Part shown: in pieces, positions 24,030 to 36,686 of the stretch | How positions within the stretch are numbered: the first letter of the stretch is position 1 | Layout of the letters: the number at the start of each line of letters is the position of its first letter | Origin: Viola odorata | Taxonomy: Eukaryota > Streptophyta > Magnoliopsida > Malpighiales > Violaceae | NCBI GenBank assembly: GCA_963691705.1 | Contig: OY829542.1 | Span: 30,180,579 to 30,244,578, forward strand | Length of the DNA stretch: 64,000 bases | Direction: 5' to 3' | Program-made: the position numbers and the translations under genes | The notes under the pieces: model-generated | What the model saw: the letters and a program-made list of their open reading frames with translations, nothing else | What the model was told of the DNA's origin: nothing | Database searches by the model: none

Positions 24030-25324
24030 GTATAAGTGACCGCGCGTCGAACACGTCAAATATAATAGTGAAATAGTTATGGAATTGGGGGTAGAAATAC
24101 AACTTATCACTGTCTACAAGAGTTTGTAGATGATGGTAAGATGATCGTCCACAGAGACCTCTAGGATGTGTAATTCTTGAGTTGACTTCCTCGTCACTGA
24201 GTTTTGGTTTGGTTGAATCTGAAACTAATAGGCAAAACAAAAAGAAAATGAAAACAGTTTAAAATAGTATTGGCCAAAGTCTTGGCCAAGACAGGGGTCT
24301 AGATTGAGATAAGTCTAGTGATATGGAATTCCAGGTAAGGGCGATACGAGAGCTTCTGTTCTTATGCTTCGATCATTGACTGAAGTATGTTCATCTCTTC
24401 ATTCATAGTACTGCTATAGAGTGGAGGTACTCCTGTTCACTCCTGTCTTCCCTCCTCTTCAAATTACCTGGCAGGTACTCCCTTTCCTGATAATCCTAGC
24501 CAAGGGACACCTTGCTGGTTAAAGGGTTTATCCGTTTGACTACTGTCTTGAATGGTTGTTCGCTTCCTCAATGGTATAGGGGAAGACAGTACCTAGGTCA
24601 AGGTGTTTCCCCGTGGAAACCCTAGGTTGTCAATCTGGTGTTGACCTAGATTACTTATTTCTTCTAGTCTGGCGCGAGACTAGTCACCTACTTTGTCTAA
24701 CCGACGGGTACTCCCTTTCCTTCTAGACTGGTTGCAACTCTTCTCTACTAGGGTACAAGGATGATCAAACCTTGTCTCTAGTGAGTAAGCGGTAGATTAA
24801 GTTCAAGAAATAAATAAATACAAAAGAAGAGATTGTGAAGTTCGAATTGGCCTCACGATTGCATAAGAACTTCAGCTCATCAACCCTTACCAAGAATGGG
24901 TATTTAGCTACTCATACTCATGGATAAAAACATAGAATATTTAATTTGCATAAATATATTAAATCCGAGATAAAAATTCGGAGCAAAGTATAACAATGTC
25001 GAATCAAGGAGAAAAGAGAAGGAGGTTGCGTGAACGATCGATCAAGGACAGAGGGGAATAATGTTCGGCTAAAATAGCCCTCAAACCCTCTGTCCCGCTC
25101 CAACTCTAATTCCTAGAAAATCTCCTAAAAGATTACTACAATAAATTGTTCTAAAAATAGAAACTAAATCGCAATTACAAAAAGAGGGAGATCCCATGCG
25201 GGATTCTTCAAGAGATAGGCTTCAGATCCCTCTAGAATTGCGGGGCAGCTGCTACGTGCCAGCTGTAAGGCCCAATGTGGGAAGCGGTCTAAACGATTCG
25301 CTCAATTGTCTTTATCGCGAAAGT

Positions 25325-25350
25325 GTCTTGGCCGCACTCTTGGCCAAGAC
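25325..25350. repeat. 24-bp inverted repeat (Ath-B LTR, site 1)
   Basis: GTCTTGGCC-GCACTCTT-GGCCAAGAC, perfect 9-bp arms; the homologous Ath-D site is 43394-43419. Confidence 0.85.
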
Positions 25351-25383
25351 GATTCTGGTGCGCGCTGCTCTGGATGCGAATAT

Positions 25384-25409
25384 GTCTAGGCCAAAGTCTT
25401 GGCCTAGAC
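25384..25409. repeat. 24-bp inverted repeat (Ath-B LTR, site 2)
   Basis: GTCTAGGCC-AAAGTCTT-GGCCTAGAC, perfect. Relative to Ath-D 43443-43468 both arms carry the complementary change. Confidence 0.85.
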
Positions 25410-25570
25410 TCAGGTAAACAACTCCAGTTCTCTTCAGATCAGGTTCCTCAATATTTTGCCTCCAGACCAGATCTGCTAAGATGTGGGAAATACAAGGATA
25501 AATCAGTAGATTTACTGCCCAAAATAACAAGTAAATGGACAATAAAACATGATGAAATGCGATGTAATCA

Positions 25571-25608
25571 AATTCCCCACACTTAAACTATGCTTGCCCC
25601 CAAGCATA
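25571..25608 (-). promoter_or_regulatory. Terminal hairpin and polypurine tract (Ath-B)
   Basis: Sense strand: TATGCTTG-GGGG-CAAGCATA, then AAGTGTGGGGAATT adjacent to the LTR. Confidence 0.8.
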
Positions 25609-26540
25609 CAGACTCAAAGACTCAACAAAATGAAGAAAAACACAACAAAACAAAACAGACATCCTGAACCCCTTGGACTTTCTCAATTTCAGACTGCTTA
25701 CCCCTTCACTAGATCTGCCAAGACACTCCACTAAGATATCCAAAACTAGAGTAACAAGGAATAATCAATACCCTAAACATACCCCTTCCACATGGTATCA
25801 AGACACCCTGCTAGATCAGATTGGTAAGGTATAGGGCAACAGAGTTCACCAAAAATTTGAGTCCCACCGAGTGTCGTCTATCCAAAAGTGCCTAAAGACT
25901 GGTGCCATTTAAATCACTTTGACAGGATTTTTTTTTTCTCTTTTATTTTCTTTTATGTCCTAGCAATTTTTTTATGACAAATCAAGTGTCCTCTTTATTT
26001 TTACAGACACGGCACATAGACAGAGCTTGCCCTTTTCTGCGGGGACTTCCACCTTTGCTATGTCTGTCCTATGACGTTCCAACACCTTTATTTGTCTCAC
26101 ACTACAGACAGATAGAACGACACACTCAAATCAGCAAACCCCATTATCCTAATAAGAGTTAAGGTCCTAGCTAAGTGTCCCTACGACCATATGGATGGTT
26201 AATGTTTAGGAAACATTAGATAATATGCCCCTTAGGCATTGATCATTTACGCTCATTCGCTTCCCTGTTACTAAAGCATTGTATCCCCTAGAAAAGTGTT
26301 TACATGCAGTCCCACCGAAAGACTGAACAATCTAAGCAAGAAAACAGGGGTTCGGATGTGCACACACACAAAACAGACTCAAAACATGCAGAAAAATACC
26401 AATAAAATCATGCAATTTGACAGATTCTAACTGGACAAACTGACTTAAAAATAAAAAATTAAAACACGCAAAATTGACTCAATATTCTCAATGACCAATC
26501 AATATTCACAAAAAACACAAGACATAACACAAGACATATT
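25609..26540 (-). other. About 0.93 kb non-coding block between polypurine modules (Ath-B)
   Basis: No supported ORF; closely similar to 43668-44629 of Ath-D. Confidence 0.6.
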
Positions 26541-26583
26541 AACACCCTCCCCACACTTAAAAGACACAATTTCCTCATTGTGT
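26541..26583 (-). promoter_or_regulatory. Internal hairpin-polypurine module (Ath-B)
   Basis: Sense: ACACAAT-GAGGAA-ATTGTGT, then TTTTAAGTGTGGGGAGGG. Confidence 0.75.
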
Positions 26584-26670
26584 GGAGAGACAAAATAAAA
26601 GACACAATAGATAAATTAAATGGAAGGACAGAAACGACCTGGGGGCAGAAGCAACTCAGGTTGCTGGGGT

Positions 26671-28803
26671 CTAGGGATCTTGGCCTGAAGCTTGGCCTAG
26701 ATCAGGGGCAGGAGGGTCCTTAGGTTTTGGATCTCTTGGAGCATGAGGAGGCATCGACGGATGTGATGTCATTGCCGGCTGAGCTGGTGGTTTGGGGCCA
26801 TCCTCCTCATCAGATGACTCGGAGTCACTCTCGGAGCTCAAGTTGTCGTACAGAGCTTTGAGGTATTTGAAGTGGGCCTGGAGATGTTGATAAACATGGA
26901 GGACGTTTGTCTTGGTGAGCTTCATCTGCTCAAGGAGGACGTCCTGCCGGTCATTAAGTATTTAGGCCCATTGAGGCTCTGCTGCACTGGTGGATGCTTG
27001 AGTCTGGTCTTGGCCCTTGTCTTGGCCTAGATGGTCCAGGATGATCTTCTGCTGCTCAAGGATGAGCAGCTGGCGAGCTTGGAATTCCTTGGCCCACGCC
27101 GGAGGTTCATTTGTGCTATTGGCTGGTGGGTCTTGGCCTGCGTCTTGGCCTAGATCAGCTGCAGCATCAGGCATGGTAGTGTCTTGGCCGGCGTCTTGGC
27201 CTAGATCCTGGGCAATATTGCCCTCTGCTTCTTCTCCAGGGATTTATACTGGACGCAGCTTGTACTTCCCTGCATTTTTCTTCGAGAAAATGTGCTCCGC
27301 AACTAGTGTAAATCCTGTATTACAAGCAACAAACTCTCCTTCCAAATGGAAATGTCCCATTTGGTCGAAGGATCTAAAATCCAGTATTTTGGGGGAGCAA
27401 CATTTATGTAAATCAGCAGTGGTAGGATCTAAGCTAGCAGTTTGAATAGCAAGCCAAGTAATCAAGGACCCAAAAATCAGTTTGGTTTCAGACTCACGGG
27501 CATGCAATACTTGAACCAAATATAAGCCTAAGTTGACCTTTTTTCTCGTGCAAAATACACCAAAGCAAAAACAGTTCAGACTTGGCTAAATTCCCAGAAA
27601 CCTTTGTCTTCCCCGAAAGGTTAATAGACAAGGTTCTATGGAGCATTCTAAGTGCAGGGTTCAGAATAGCATGTGCCTTAGAGTTCCTATCAAACTTAGC
27701 ATCCGGATCACCAGTGATCTCTCTAAATGCCACATTATTATCCCAATCAGTGGGATAATCAAAAATAGCCTCATCACTATATGCAAATCCTAACAAAGAA
27801 TTGAAAGCATTAATAGACAAGTGACTCCATTTATCACATAAACGAAAGTTAATCACATCTTCAGCATCAAAGTCAGGTTTGTCTCTACCCCTAACATACA
27901 AGTTTTCCTCGTCAAACCAGAAAGATGTGTGAAACTCTAAGCACAGTTCAGTGTAGGCATCACAGTCAATTGATAGAAAAGGGACCCAACCAATGGCAAA
28001 CACAAACTCCCTAATCTTATTTCCTAATCCCATAGCATCAAGAAAATCAAACTCTAATCTAGCATATGCAGGAATGTCACAGGGATGGAAATCACGCAAT
28101 TTGGCCTTGAGGTCTGGTGTATCAAATTTCAACCAGCCTCGGAGTGTGTGCAGGGGAGGAAGAGAGGATACCTTAGCAGTCTTGGCCGGAGTTTTGGCCA
28201 AGACTGAAACGTCTTCATCATCCTCAACTGGTTCTTCCTCGATCACCTTTTTCTTCCCTCTGCTCTTGCAGTGGAAGGAGCAGTAATGGACTTAGGGTTT
28301 GGGGGAGGTGGCGATGGAATTGGGGTCTTTGCCGGCTTCTTAGTCGGTGTCTTCTTGTGGGCCACCTGCTTGATGCGCCCAGATTTCTTTGGCGGTGCAG
28401 TGGTGACAGGTTTCTTCGCCGGAGGTGGCGGTGGTGGTGTGGGTGTTGCAGCGGCGGCAGTAGGCGTAGGCGCAGCGGTGGTCGGAGCTGGGTTTGATGC
28501 TCCAGCTGCTGGCATCTTCTTCAACAGCCTGCTCTCCCGTCTGCTCTCTCTCTCTCTCCAGCAAACGCAGGGACGGTCGACCTCATTCTTTTCACGAGAG
28601 GAACCTCGTCGGAGTCCTCGTCGCTCACGACCACAGCTCGGTCGGCTCCCTTAACACTCTCCTCTGATTCTTCTGGCAAATCGTCTTCGGAGGACATGGA
28701 ATCTTTGTTCTCCAGTGCTTCGAGCAGTCGTCTCGCGGCTAAGATGCCGTCGGTCAGGATGAGAGGCGGCGGAGCTCCACGGAGGTCGTTACTGGCCTCC
28801 GGA
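26671..28803 (-). pseudogene. Ath-B env-position ORF (ATHILA ORF-like), broken
   Basis: Homologous along its length to the Ath-D ORF (62799-62668 plus 46785-44737). The N-terminal segment (PEASNDLRGAPPP, then acidic SSEDDLPEE) is followed by an Ala/Pro/Lys-rich stretch. The conserved domain includes YTELCLEFHTSFWFDEE and VINFRLCDKWSHLSINAFNSLLGF. The C terminus repeats LGQDxGQD peptides, then has a helical segment (EQMKLTKTNVLHVYQ), and ends with SSDEEDG and a proline tail. Frames shift near 28520, 28245 and 27520, and a stop lies near 26962. The initiating ATG seen in Ath-D at 62799 is not conserved here. Its function is unknown; the position matches the env-like gene of Athila. Confidence 0.75.
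28179..28204. repeat. 24-bp inverted repeat inside Ath-B env-position ORF
   Basis: GTCTTGGCC-GGAGTTTT-GGCCAAGAC, perfect; encodes LAKTPAKT on minus. Confidence 0.85.
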
Positions 28804-29300
28804 ATGACGGAAGGTGAATGGTTGCGAGAGAAGAAAGAAGAGATAATGGTGGGTTTTTGGAATTTGGAGTTTGGGTTTTGCTGGAAAGCTCGTGCGATTT
28901 GGGAAAGAAGAAGGAGAAGGGACTGTTGCGTTTTAGCTCAGGTGAGGGGGCGAATTTTTGTTGGTTCGTGGGGAGATCGTGTCAGAGTGGGAGAAGGAAT
29001 ATGCAGAGGTGGTAGTTTTATTTTCCCACGCTGCCAATTAATTCCCTTTAATTGCTTTTGAATTTGTCCGTTCAAAAAGCAAATAAAGGCTTTAAAAGAC
29101 GGCGCTGACACGTGTCCCACGAACTCTCAAGAGAGCGACTCCGCTCAAAAGAGTCTAGCCCCAAGGCTTGGCCTAGATCTTGGCCAGCCTGCTTCAATTT
29201 CCCCACACTTAATTTCCTGCACAAAATCAAAAACAACCCAACGAAATCAAATGTGACAAAAATAAAATAAAAATAAATATGTCCTAAAAAAATAAAAGAA

Positions 29301-29320
29301 ACAAGGGTTGCCTCCCTTGT
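29301..29320 (-). promoter_or_regulatory. Post-pol hairpin (Ath-B)
   Basis: Sense: ACAAGGG-AGGCAA-CCCTTGT, about 40 bases after the pol stop at 29363-29365. Confidence 0.7.
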
Positions 29321-32300
29321 AGCGCCCTTATTTTAAGTCCTAGGCTTGACTCTGAATTTTCTTCATTTGTTTTCTGGTGGCATGTCCACCTTTTCAGAAA
29401 TTTTCCCTTCCTGGAAACTTTCATAGAACGGTTTCAATCTTTGTCTGTTCACCTTGAGCTCGGCACCTATTTTCTCATTCCTAATATCTACTGCACCATG
29501 TGGGTAAATATTAGTAATAATAAAAGGGCCTTCCCATCTTGTTTTTAGTTAACCAGGAAATATCTTAAAACGGGAATTATAAAGAAGAATCTTTTGCCCT
29601 GTGTGGAGAGGTTTTCCAATAATTCTCTTGTCGTGGTAGGCTTTCATTCTGATTTTGACAATCAGCTGATTGTCATAGGCTTGGTCTCTCAACTCCTCTA
29701 GCTCGTGGAGTTGTAACTTCCTTTCTTGCCCAGCTTCGTCATAACTTAGGTTGCACTTCCATATAGCCCAATATGCTTTGTGTTGCAACCCTACTGGCAA
29801 GTGGCATGCCTTCCCATAGACCAGTTTGTATGGTGTCATTCCGATTGGACCTTTGTAAGCCGTTCTGCAGGCCCACAATGCGTCATCTAACCGCTGGCTC
29901 CAATCGCGTCTGTCTAGGCCTACTGTCTTGGCCAAGACAGATTTCACCTCTCTATTCGACACTTCTGCTTGGCCGTTTGATTGAGGGTGATAGGTTGTGG
30001 ATACGCTATGTGTGATGCCATATTTCCTGAAAAGAGAAGATAAAATCTTGTTGCAGAAGTGTCTTCCTCGATCACTAATGATCCCACGAGGAATTCCATA
30101 TCTGTTCAAGATGTTAGATTTAATGAAGGAAATAACAGTTCTAGCATCATCATTCTTGGTGGCTGTCGCCTCTGTCCATTTAGATACATAATCTACAGCC
30201 AAGAGAATATATCTATTTCCAAAAGAAGTAGGGAAGGGTCCCATAAAATCTATGCCCCATAAATCAAAAATTTCACAAGAAAGAATAAAGTTCATGGGCA
30301 TTTCATTTCGGGAACTAATATTCCCTACTTTTTGACAAGCAGGACATGTTTTACAAAACAAGTAACTGTCCTGAAAAATATTAGGCCAATAAAAACTGGC
30401 CTCTAAGACCTTTAGAGCTATTCTTCTAGCTCCAAAATGGCCTCCACACGCTTGAGAATGACAAAAAGTCAAAATAGATGAAGTCTCATTTTGAGGGACA
30501 CACCTCCTTAATAATTGATCAGTACCTATTTTCCATAAATAAGGGTCATCCCAGACATAATACTTACTGTCATGTTTGACCTTTACCCTCTCATAGGTAG
30601 TCATATCTCCATAGTGTTTACCTGTTGCAAGGTAGTTCACAATTTCAGCATACCATGGTCGAGGGCTTGGCGGAGGTCTTGGCCTAGAGTCCGGGCTAGA
30701 CAGTGAGACTGAAAAGAGTTTTTCATCAGGAAATTCTGCTCTTACTGGCTCCAGATCTCCTTCTGCTAGGCAGCGGCTCAGGTGGTCTGCCACAAGGTTT
30801 TCCCTGCCGCTCTTGTCCTTAATTTCCAGATTGTGTTCCTGCAAGAGAAGAATCCATCGGATTAGTCTAGGCTTGGCCTCATGCTTGACCAAGAGGTATT
30901 TTAATGCCGCATGGTCTGAAAATACAATAATTTTAGTCCCCAATAAGTAAGATCTAAATTTCTCCAAGGCAAAAACTATTGCAAAAAGTTCTTTTTCAGT
31001 AGTGGTATAATTTCGTTGGGCATCATCTAGCATTTTTTATGCATAATAGATCACATGCGGATCTTTCCCTTTCTTTTACCCAAGAACGGCTCCCACAGCA
31101 GCGTCACTTGCGCCACACATCAGCTCGAATGGCAAGCTCCAGTCCGGTGCTTGGATGATCGGAGCTGAGGTCAGTCGCTCCTTCAACTCATCGAATGACT
31201 TTTGACATGTCTCGTTGCAGTCGAACTCTACCTCCTTTTGAAGCAACTTGCACATCGGTTCAGCTACCTTTGAGAAGTCTTTTATGAACCTGCGATAGAA
31301 ACCTGCATGTCCAAGAAAGCTTCTAACCTCACGCAAGCATGAGGGGTAAGGCAAGTTCTTGATAATGTCAATTTTCGCTTGATCTACTTCAATGCCCTTC
31401 TTTGAAATCACATGGACAAGGACAATTCCTTGGTCTACCATAAAATGGCATTTTTCAAAGTTTAGGATGAGACAAGTATCAACACCTCTTTAAAATATTT
31501 TCTAAATTATGTAGACATTGTTCGAAATTGTTACCGTAAATGGTAAAATCATCCATGAACACCTCGATGCTCTTCTCTACATATTCAGAAAATATACTTA
31601 CCATGCACCTTTGAAAGGTGGCAGGCGCATTACACAGCCCAAATGGCATGCGTTTGTAGGCGAACGTTCCAAATGGACAAGTGAATGTCGTCTTTTCTTG
31701 GTCTTCGGGTGCAACGGGGATTTGGTGAAACCCCGAGTATCCGTCCAAGAAATAGTAGTGAGACTTCCCAGTGAGTCTTTCTACCATTTGGTCGATAAAC
31801 GGTAATGGGAAATGATCCTTCCGAGTGACTTGATTCAGTCTTCGGTAGTCAATGCATACCCTCCATCCGTTTTGGATCCTTGTTGTCCTTTGGGCTCCAT
31901 CTTCTCCTTCGATGACTGTAATCCCTGTTTTCTTTGGGACTACCTGTACAGGGGACACCCAATTACTATCTGAAATAGGATAAATTACACCCGAATCAAG
32001 CAACTTAATTATTTCCTTTTTAACTACTTCCATCATCGGAGGGTTTAATCTCCTCTGGGGTTGCCGAATAGGTTTCTTATCCTCTTCCACATGTATTTTG
32101 TGGGTACATATGTTGGTCGATATCCCTTTGATGTCTGCCATGGTCCAGCCAATGGCTTCTTTGTACATCTTCAAGACTACCACCAATTTTTCTTCTTCAT
32201 CTTTCGTTAATTTGGCTGAAATTATAACGGGTAGGGTGTTGTCTAGGCCTATATAGGCGTACTTCAAATGGTCTGGCAGAGCTTTAAGTTCCAATAGTGG

Positions 32301-32382
32301 TGCCTGCACAATAGAAGGCAGAAATTTAGGAACCGATGGCTGCACATATTGACAGCTAACTATTTTCCTTCTTTTGTTGGCA

Positions 32383-32420
32383 GTCTTGGCCAACGTCTTG
32401 GCCAAGCTCGAGGCCAAGAT
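32383..32420. repeat. Overlapping 24-bp inverted repeats inside Ath-B pol
   Basis: Three GGCC cores spaced 12 and 14 bp; TCTTGGCC-AAGCTCGA-GGCCAAGA is perfect (32396-32419). Ath-A lacks the segment at the equivalent place. Confidence 0.85.
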
Positions 32421-33306
32421 CAAATCCGTATCTTCCTGATCGGCCAAACTGTCCACAATTTCTTGGAGTTCCTCCTGATCTCCAGTCCTTTCCTCTAATT
32501 CTTCCAGTGTTTGAGTGGAAATTCCCCTACTTAAAACATACTCAAGGGGATCGTTAGTATAAATGTCAGCAATTTCTTCAGTAATCGGATCTAAAACATC
32601 AAGAAAATTAACACAATGTAAATCATTAGGATGTTTTAAAGCCTCAGTAATGCTGAATTTGATTGTCCTTCCACAAAATTCTAGAATTATGCTTCCCTCA
32701 TAGCAATCAATTTTTTCTTTAGACGTCCTTAGGAATGGTCTTCCCAATAAAATATCAGTGGTACAAGAGGGAAGTTGAACATTCATTTCAACTATATAAA
32801 AATCCACTGGATAAATAAAATCATTTACCATTAGCAAGACGTCAGTCACCACTCCTTTTGGTCTGATGATAGTTCGATCGGCTAGCTGAATTACCAAGTC
32901 GGTCTCCTTCATTGTCCCTATCTTCAAGGTCTCAAACTCACTTAGGGACATCACATTGATGCCAGCCCCTAAGTCACAAAGGGCTTTTTCAATGATTGTG
33001 TTCCCTATTTGGCACGGAATTGTGAAGGTCCCTTGATCCTTGCACTTCTCTGGAAGCTGTTGTACTGCCGAGACATTGTGTGCTAAATTTACCCTCTCTA
33101 CACCTGCAATCTTCTTTTTATTGGTGCACAGTTCCTTAAGAAATTTAGCATAAGAGGGGACTTTTGCAATTAAGTCCAACATAGGAATATTCACAGCTAT
33201 TTTTCCGAAAACTGCCATAAAGTCTCTCTTTTCATCTTCCCTCTTCTCCTTCGAAGATCTAGGAGGGAATGGTGGAGGAATTGCTATAATTTCTTCCTTC
33301 TGGTCA

Positions 33307-33332
33307 GTCTTGGCCTGAGGCTTGGCCAAGAC
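33307..33332. repeat. 24-bp inverted repeat inside Ath-B gag
   Basis: GTCTTGGCC-TGAGGCTT-GGCCAAGAC, perfect; encodes LAKPQAKT on minus, the same gag position as Ath-A 13801. Confidence 0.85.
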
Positions 33333-35038
33333 AGGTTCTGCTTTTTCTGGTCCTGCGATAACTTCAGTATTGACCTGTGTCTTGGTCAAGACTACTTCTT
33401 CTTCAGCTTCCTCTTCCTCATCTTCATCTAGGCCCTCCGACTGGATTTTTCGCAACTCCTCGTCTGTTTTTGCTCCTTCCCTCTCTAGTAGCACAGCTCC
33501 ACTCCTCAAGCTAATGGCACTAACATTGTGTTTTGGATTATCTACGGTTGTGGAAGGCAATTTCCCTTGATTTGCCATCTGATTAATCTGCTTTTGCATT
33601 TCAGCCAAAGTAGATTGAGTTGATTGCATCAGGTTCTTCTGCATTTCCATCAAATTTTTGATGGTGTCCTCCATAGATGGCCCAGTAAGTTGCAAAGGCT
33701 GAGGTGCTGGCGGCAGTTGAGGTATGGCGGCTTGACCAGGAGGTTGGCCAGGATTAAGGTGTGAAGGACGAGGGATGAAGTTTTGGAAGTTAGGTTGTTG
33801 TTGCTGCTGAGGTGCATTCTGGTTTGGGTTCTGGTTTGGAGGGATTGGATCTCTCCACCTAAAGTTTGGATGTGCTCTCCATGAGTACTGATTACTCCCT
33901 TGTGGGAAGTTTTGCATACTTCCTTAGTTTTGACCATAGACTGCATTTACTCGTGTTACTTCATCAGGAGGGTGTTACACCATGTAGCAATTGTTTGTTT
34001 GATGATCCTGCTGCTGGCAGATTCCACAAACAGAGGCTACCTGCTCTTGGCTAGGATTCCCTGTGGTCATTGCACCTGAAATATTGACAGAAATATTCTT
34101 TACCATGTCAGTTAGTTCAGCCAATTTTTGTTCGACATATATAGAGCAAAGACTAGAAGGGGTAGAATTTCTTTCAGAAGAAGTATTATTTTGGCAGTTG
34201 TCTGCCATGGTCTGAAGCAGAAGCTTGGCTCTCGTCACAGTCAAGTCTTGCAATGCTCTACCCGCTGCTGAATCAACCTTTTCTTTTGTAGGTAGGAGCA
34301 TTCCATCATAGAAATATTGGATCATGGTCTAATCCGCAACTCCATGTGTAGGACAAACTTCTTGCAATTCCTTGAACCGTTGGTGATATTCGCTCAGTCC
34401 CTCATTGTTCCTTTGCTGGATGGCAACCATATTTTTCTAGCCGACCCTGCTTTTGTTGCATTCCAGTATTTATTGAGGAATAGGGTGGACATCTCGGCCC
34501 ATGTGTTGACCGTGTTGTGAGGTAGGCTGTAGAACCAATTCTGCACAGCCCCCTCAAGAGAACAAGGGAAGGCTTTTAGCTTCGCTCTCTCCATGCTCAC
34601 ACCTGCTGGCTTCATCATATCACACTGGACGTGTAAATTCCTCAAGTGTTTGAATGGGTTTTCATTTGTATGACCGTAAAACCTAGGAAGGTTGGCCACC
34701 ATGTTGGTCTTGATCGACCAATCATTCGCCACTGGCGGCAAAGCGATGCAGGAAAAGGTTTCCTGCTCTGCTGATTTTCTGCCATGTCTAGACCAAAGAG
34801 TTCGTCTTGGTCTGAATCTAGGCCAAGATCGTGGTCAAGACTGCGATTTGTTTCGAAACTAGAGGCTTCTGATCCTCTTTCCTCTTGGGCTACTCTTAGT
34901 CGAGCTTGCCTCCTAAGTTGTGCTTCGGTCCGGGTGAGATTGGGATTGCAAGGTAACAAATCTTGTTCTCTACTTGAGGACCTGGTCATCAACTGTCATA
35001 AAAAAAAATAAAACAAAAACTACAAATACCGTTAGAGG

Positions 35039-35056
35039 CCCCCGGCAACGGCGCCA
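35039..35056 (-). other. Ath-B primer binding site, tRNA-Asp type
   Basis: Sense: TGGCGCCGTTGCCGGGGG, five bases after the LTR; 17 of 18 bases match the Athila tRNA-Asp site. Confidence 0.9.
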
Positions 35057-35061
35057 AAATT

Positions 35062-36591
35062 TGACCGCGCGTCGAACACGTCAAATATAATAGTGAAATA
35101 GTTATGGAATTGGGGGTAGAAATACAACTTATCACTGTCTACAAGAGTTTGTAGATGATGGTAAGAGGATCTCCACAGAGACCTCTAGGATGTGTAATTC
35201 TTGAGTTGACTTCCTCGTCACTGAGTTTTGGTTTGGTTGAATCTGAAACTAATAGGCAAAACAAAAAGAAAATGAAAACAGTTTAAAATAGTATTGGCCA
35301 AAGTCTTGGCCAAGACAGGGGTCTAGATTCAGATAAGTCTAGTGATATGGAATTCCAGGTAGGGACGATACGAGAGCTTCCGTTCTTATGCTTCGATCAT
35401 TGACTGAAGTATGTTCATCTCTTCGTTTATAGTACTGCTATAGAGTGGAGGTACTCCTGTTCACTCCTGTCTTCCCTCCTCTTCAAATTACCTGGCGGGT
35501 ACTCCCTTTCCTGATAATCCTAGCCAAGGGACACCTTGCTGGTTAAAGGGTTTATCCGTTTGACTGCTGTCTTGAATGGTTGTTCACTTCCTCAATGGTA
35601 TAGGGGAAGACAGTACCTAGGTCAAGGTGTTTCCCCGTGGAAACCCTAGGTTGTCAATCTGGTCTTGACCTAGATTACTTATTTCTTCTAGTCTGGCGCG
35701 AGACTAGTCACCTACTTTGTCTAGCCGACGGGTACTCCCTTTCCTTCTAGACTGGTTGCAACTCTTCTCTACTTGGGTACAAGGATGATCAAACCTTGTC
35801 TCTAGTGAGTAAGCGGTAGATTAAGTTCAAGAAATAAATAAATACAAAAGAAGAGATTGTGAAGTTCGAATTGGCCTCACGATTGCATAAGAACTTCAGC
35901 TCATCAACCCTTACCAAGAATGGGTGTTTAGCTACTCATACTCATGGATAAAAACATAGAATATTTTTGCATAAATATATTAAATTCGAGATAAAAATCC
36001 GGAGCAAAGTATAACAATGTCGAATCAAGGAGAAAAGAGAAGGAGGTTGCGTGAACGATCGATCATGGATAGAGGGGAATAATGTTCGGCTAAAATAGCC
36101 CTCAAACCCTCTATCCCGCTCTAACTCTAATTCCTAGAAAATCTCCTAAAAGATTACTACAAGAAATTGTTCTAAAAATAGAAACTAAATCGCAATTACA
36201 AAAAGAAGGAGATCCCATGCGGGATTCTTCAAGAGATAGGCTTCAGATCCCTCTAGAATTGCGGGGCAGCTGCTACGTGCCAGCTGTAAGGCCCAATGTG
36301 GGAAGCGGTCCAAACGATCCGCTCAACTGTCTTTATCGCGAAAGTGTCTTGGCCGCAGTCTTGGCCAAGACGATTCTGGTGCGCGCTGCTCTGGATGCGA
36401 ACATGTCTAGGCCAAAGTCTTGGCCTAGACTCAGGTAAACAGCTCCAGTTCTCTTCAGATCAGGTTCCTCAATATTTTGCCTCCAGACCAGATCTACTAA
36501 GATGTGGGAAATACAAGGATAAATCAGTAGATTTACTGCCCAAAATGACAAGTAAATGGACAATAAAACATGATGAAATGCAATGTAATCA
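35062..36591 (-). repeat. Ath-B 5' LTR
   Basis: 1,530 bp, about 98% identical by eye to 24037-25570. Confidence 0.92.
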
Positions 36592-36686
36592 ATAAGGCAA
36601 AAAATTACACATAGATAAGTTAAATATTCAAACATAATTATTTTTATTTAGTTTAGTCATCATAAATTTATAATAAACGTGCATAC

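Larger units (their letters stand above)
24037..25570 (-). repeat. Ath-B 3' LTR
   Basis: 1,534 bp; three inverted-repeat sites (24268-24291, 25325-25350, 25384-25409). Confidence 0.9.
29363..34992 (-). pseudogene. Ath-B gag-pro-RT-RH-IN polyprotein, frameshifted
   Basis: N-terminal MTRSSSREQDLLP at 34992, gag core (NWFYSLPHNTVNTW), CCHC knuckle CGICQQQDHQTNNC (about 34030), protease CDLGAGINVMS (about 32980), RT with FMDDF (about 31545), RNase H, and integrase with [15 protein letters not shown] and SNGQAE. The long central block 33917-31479 is open, covering the gag end, protease and most of RT. Breaks: frameshifts near 34750, 34420 and 31480; stops near 34330, 33975, 33925, 31076, 31036 and 29549. 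Several are C-to-T type (Gln to stop), but 31036 and 29549 are not. It has extra in-frame peptides relative to Ath-A (near 32390 and 30680) containing the inverted repeat or a degenerate form. It cannot make a full polyprotein. Confidence 0.9.
24037..36591 (-). mobile_element. Ath-B: full-size Athila-type element, TSD ATAAG
   Basis: 12,555 bp, flanked by ATAAG at 24032-24036 and 36592-36596. In minus orientation it runs TGATTACATC...GCGCGGTCA with a tRNA-Asp PBS, gag-pol, hairpin, env-position ORF, polypurine modules and 3' LTR. The two LTRs differ by roughly 30 positions over 1.53 kb by eye (about 2%), so it looks younger than Ath-A. It is inserted in the Harbinger transposase gene a few bases upstream of the catalytic exon. 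Ath-D belongs to the same family: its LTR is homologous throughout. Confidence 0.93.

Noticed and set aside
25196..25586. Small ORFs in the Ath-B LTR, repeated at 36217-36595
   Set aside because: Same LTR sequence twice; the frames differ in length between copies and show no coding constraint.
28271..29061. Plus-strand Gly/Ala/Arg-rich ORFs
   Set aside because: Antisense to the Pro/Ala/Ser-rich N terminus of the Ath-B env-position ORF; composition explains the open frames.
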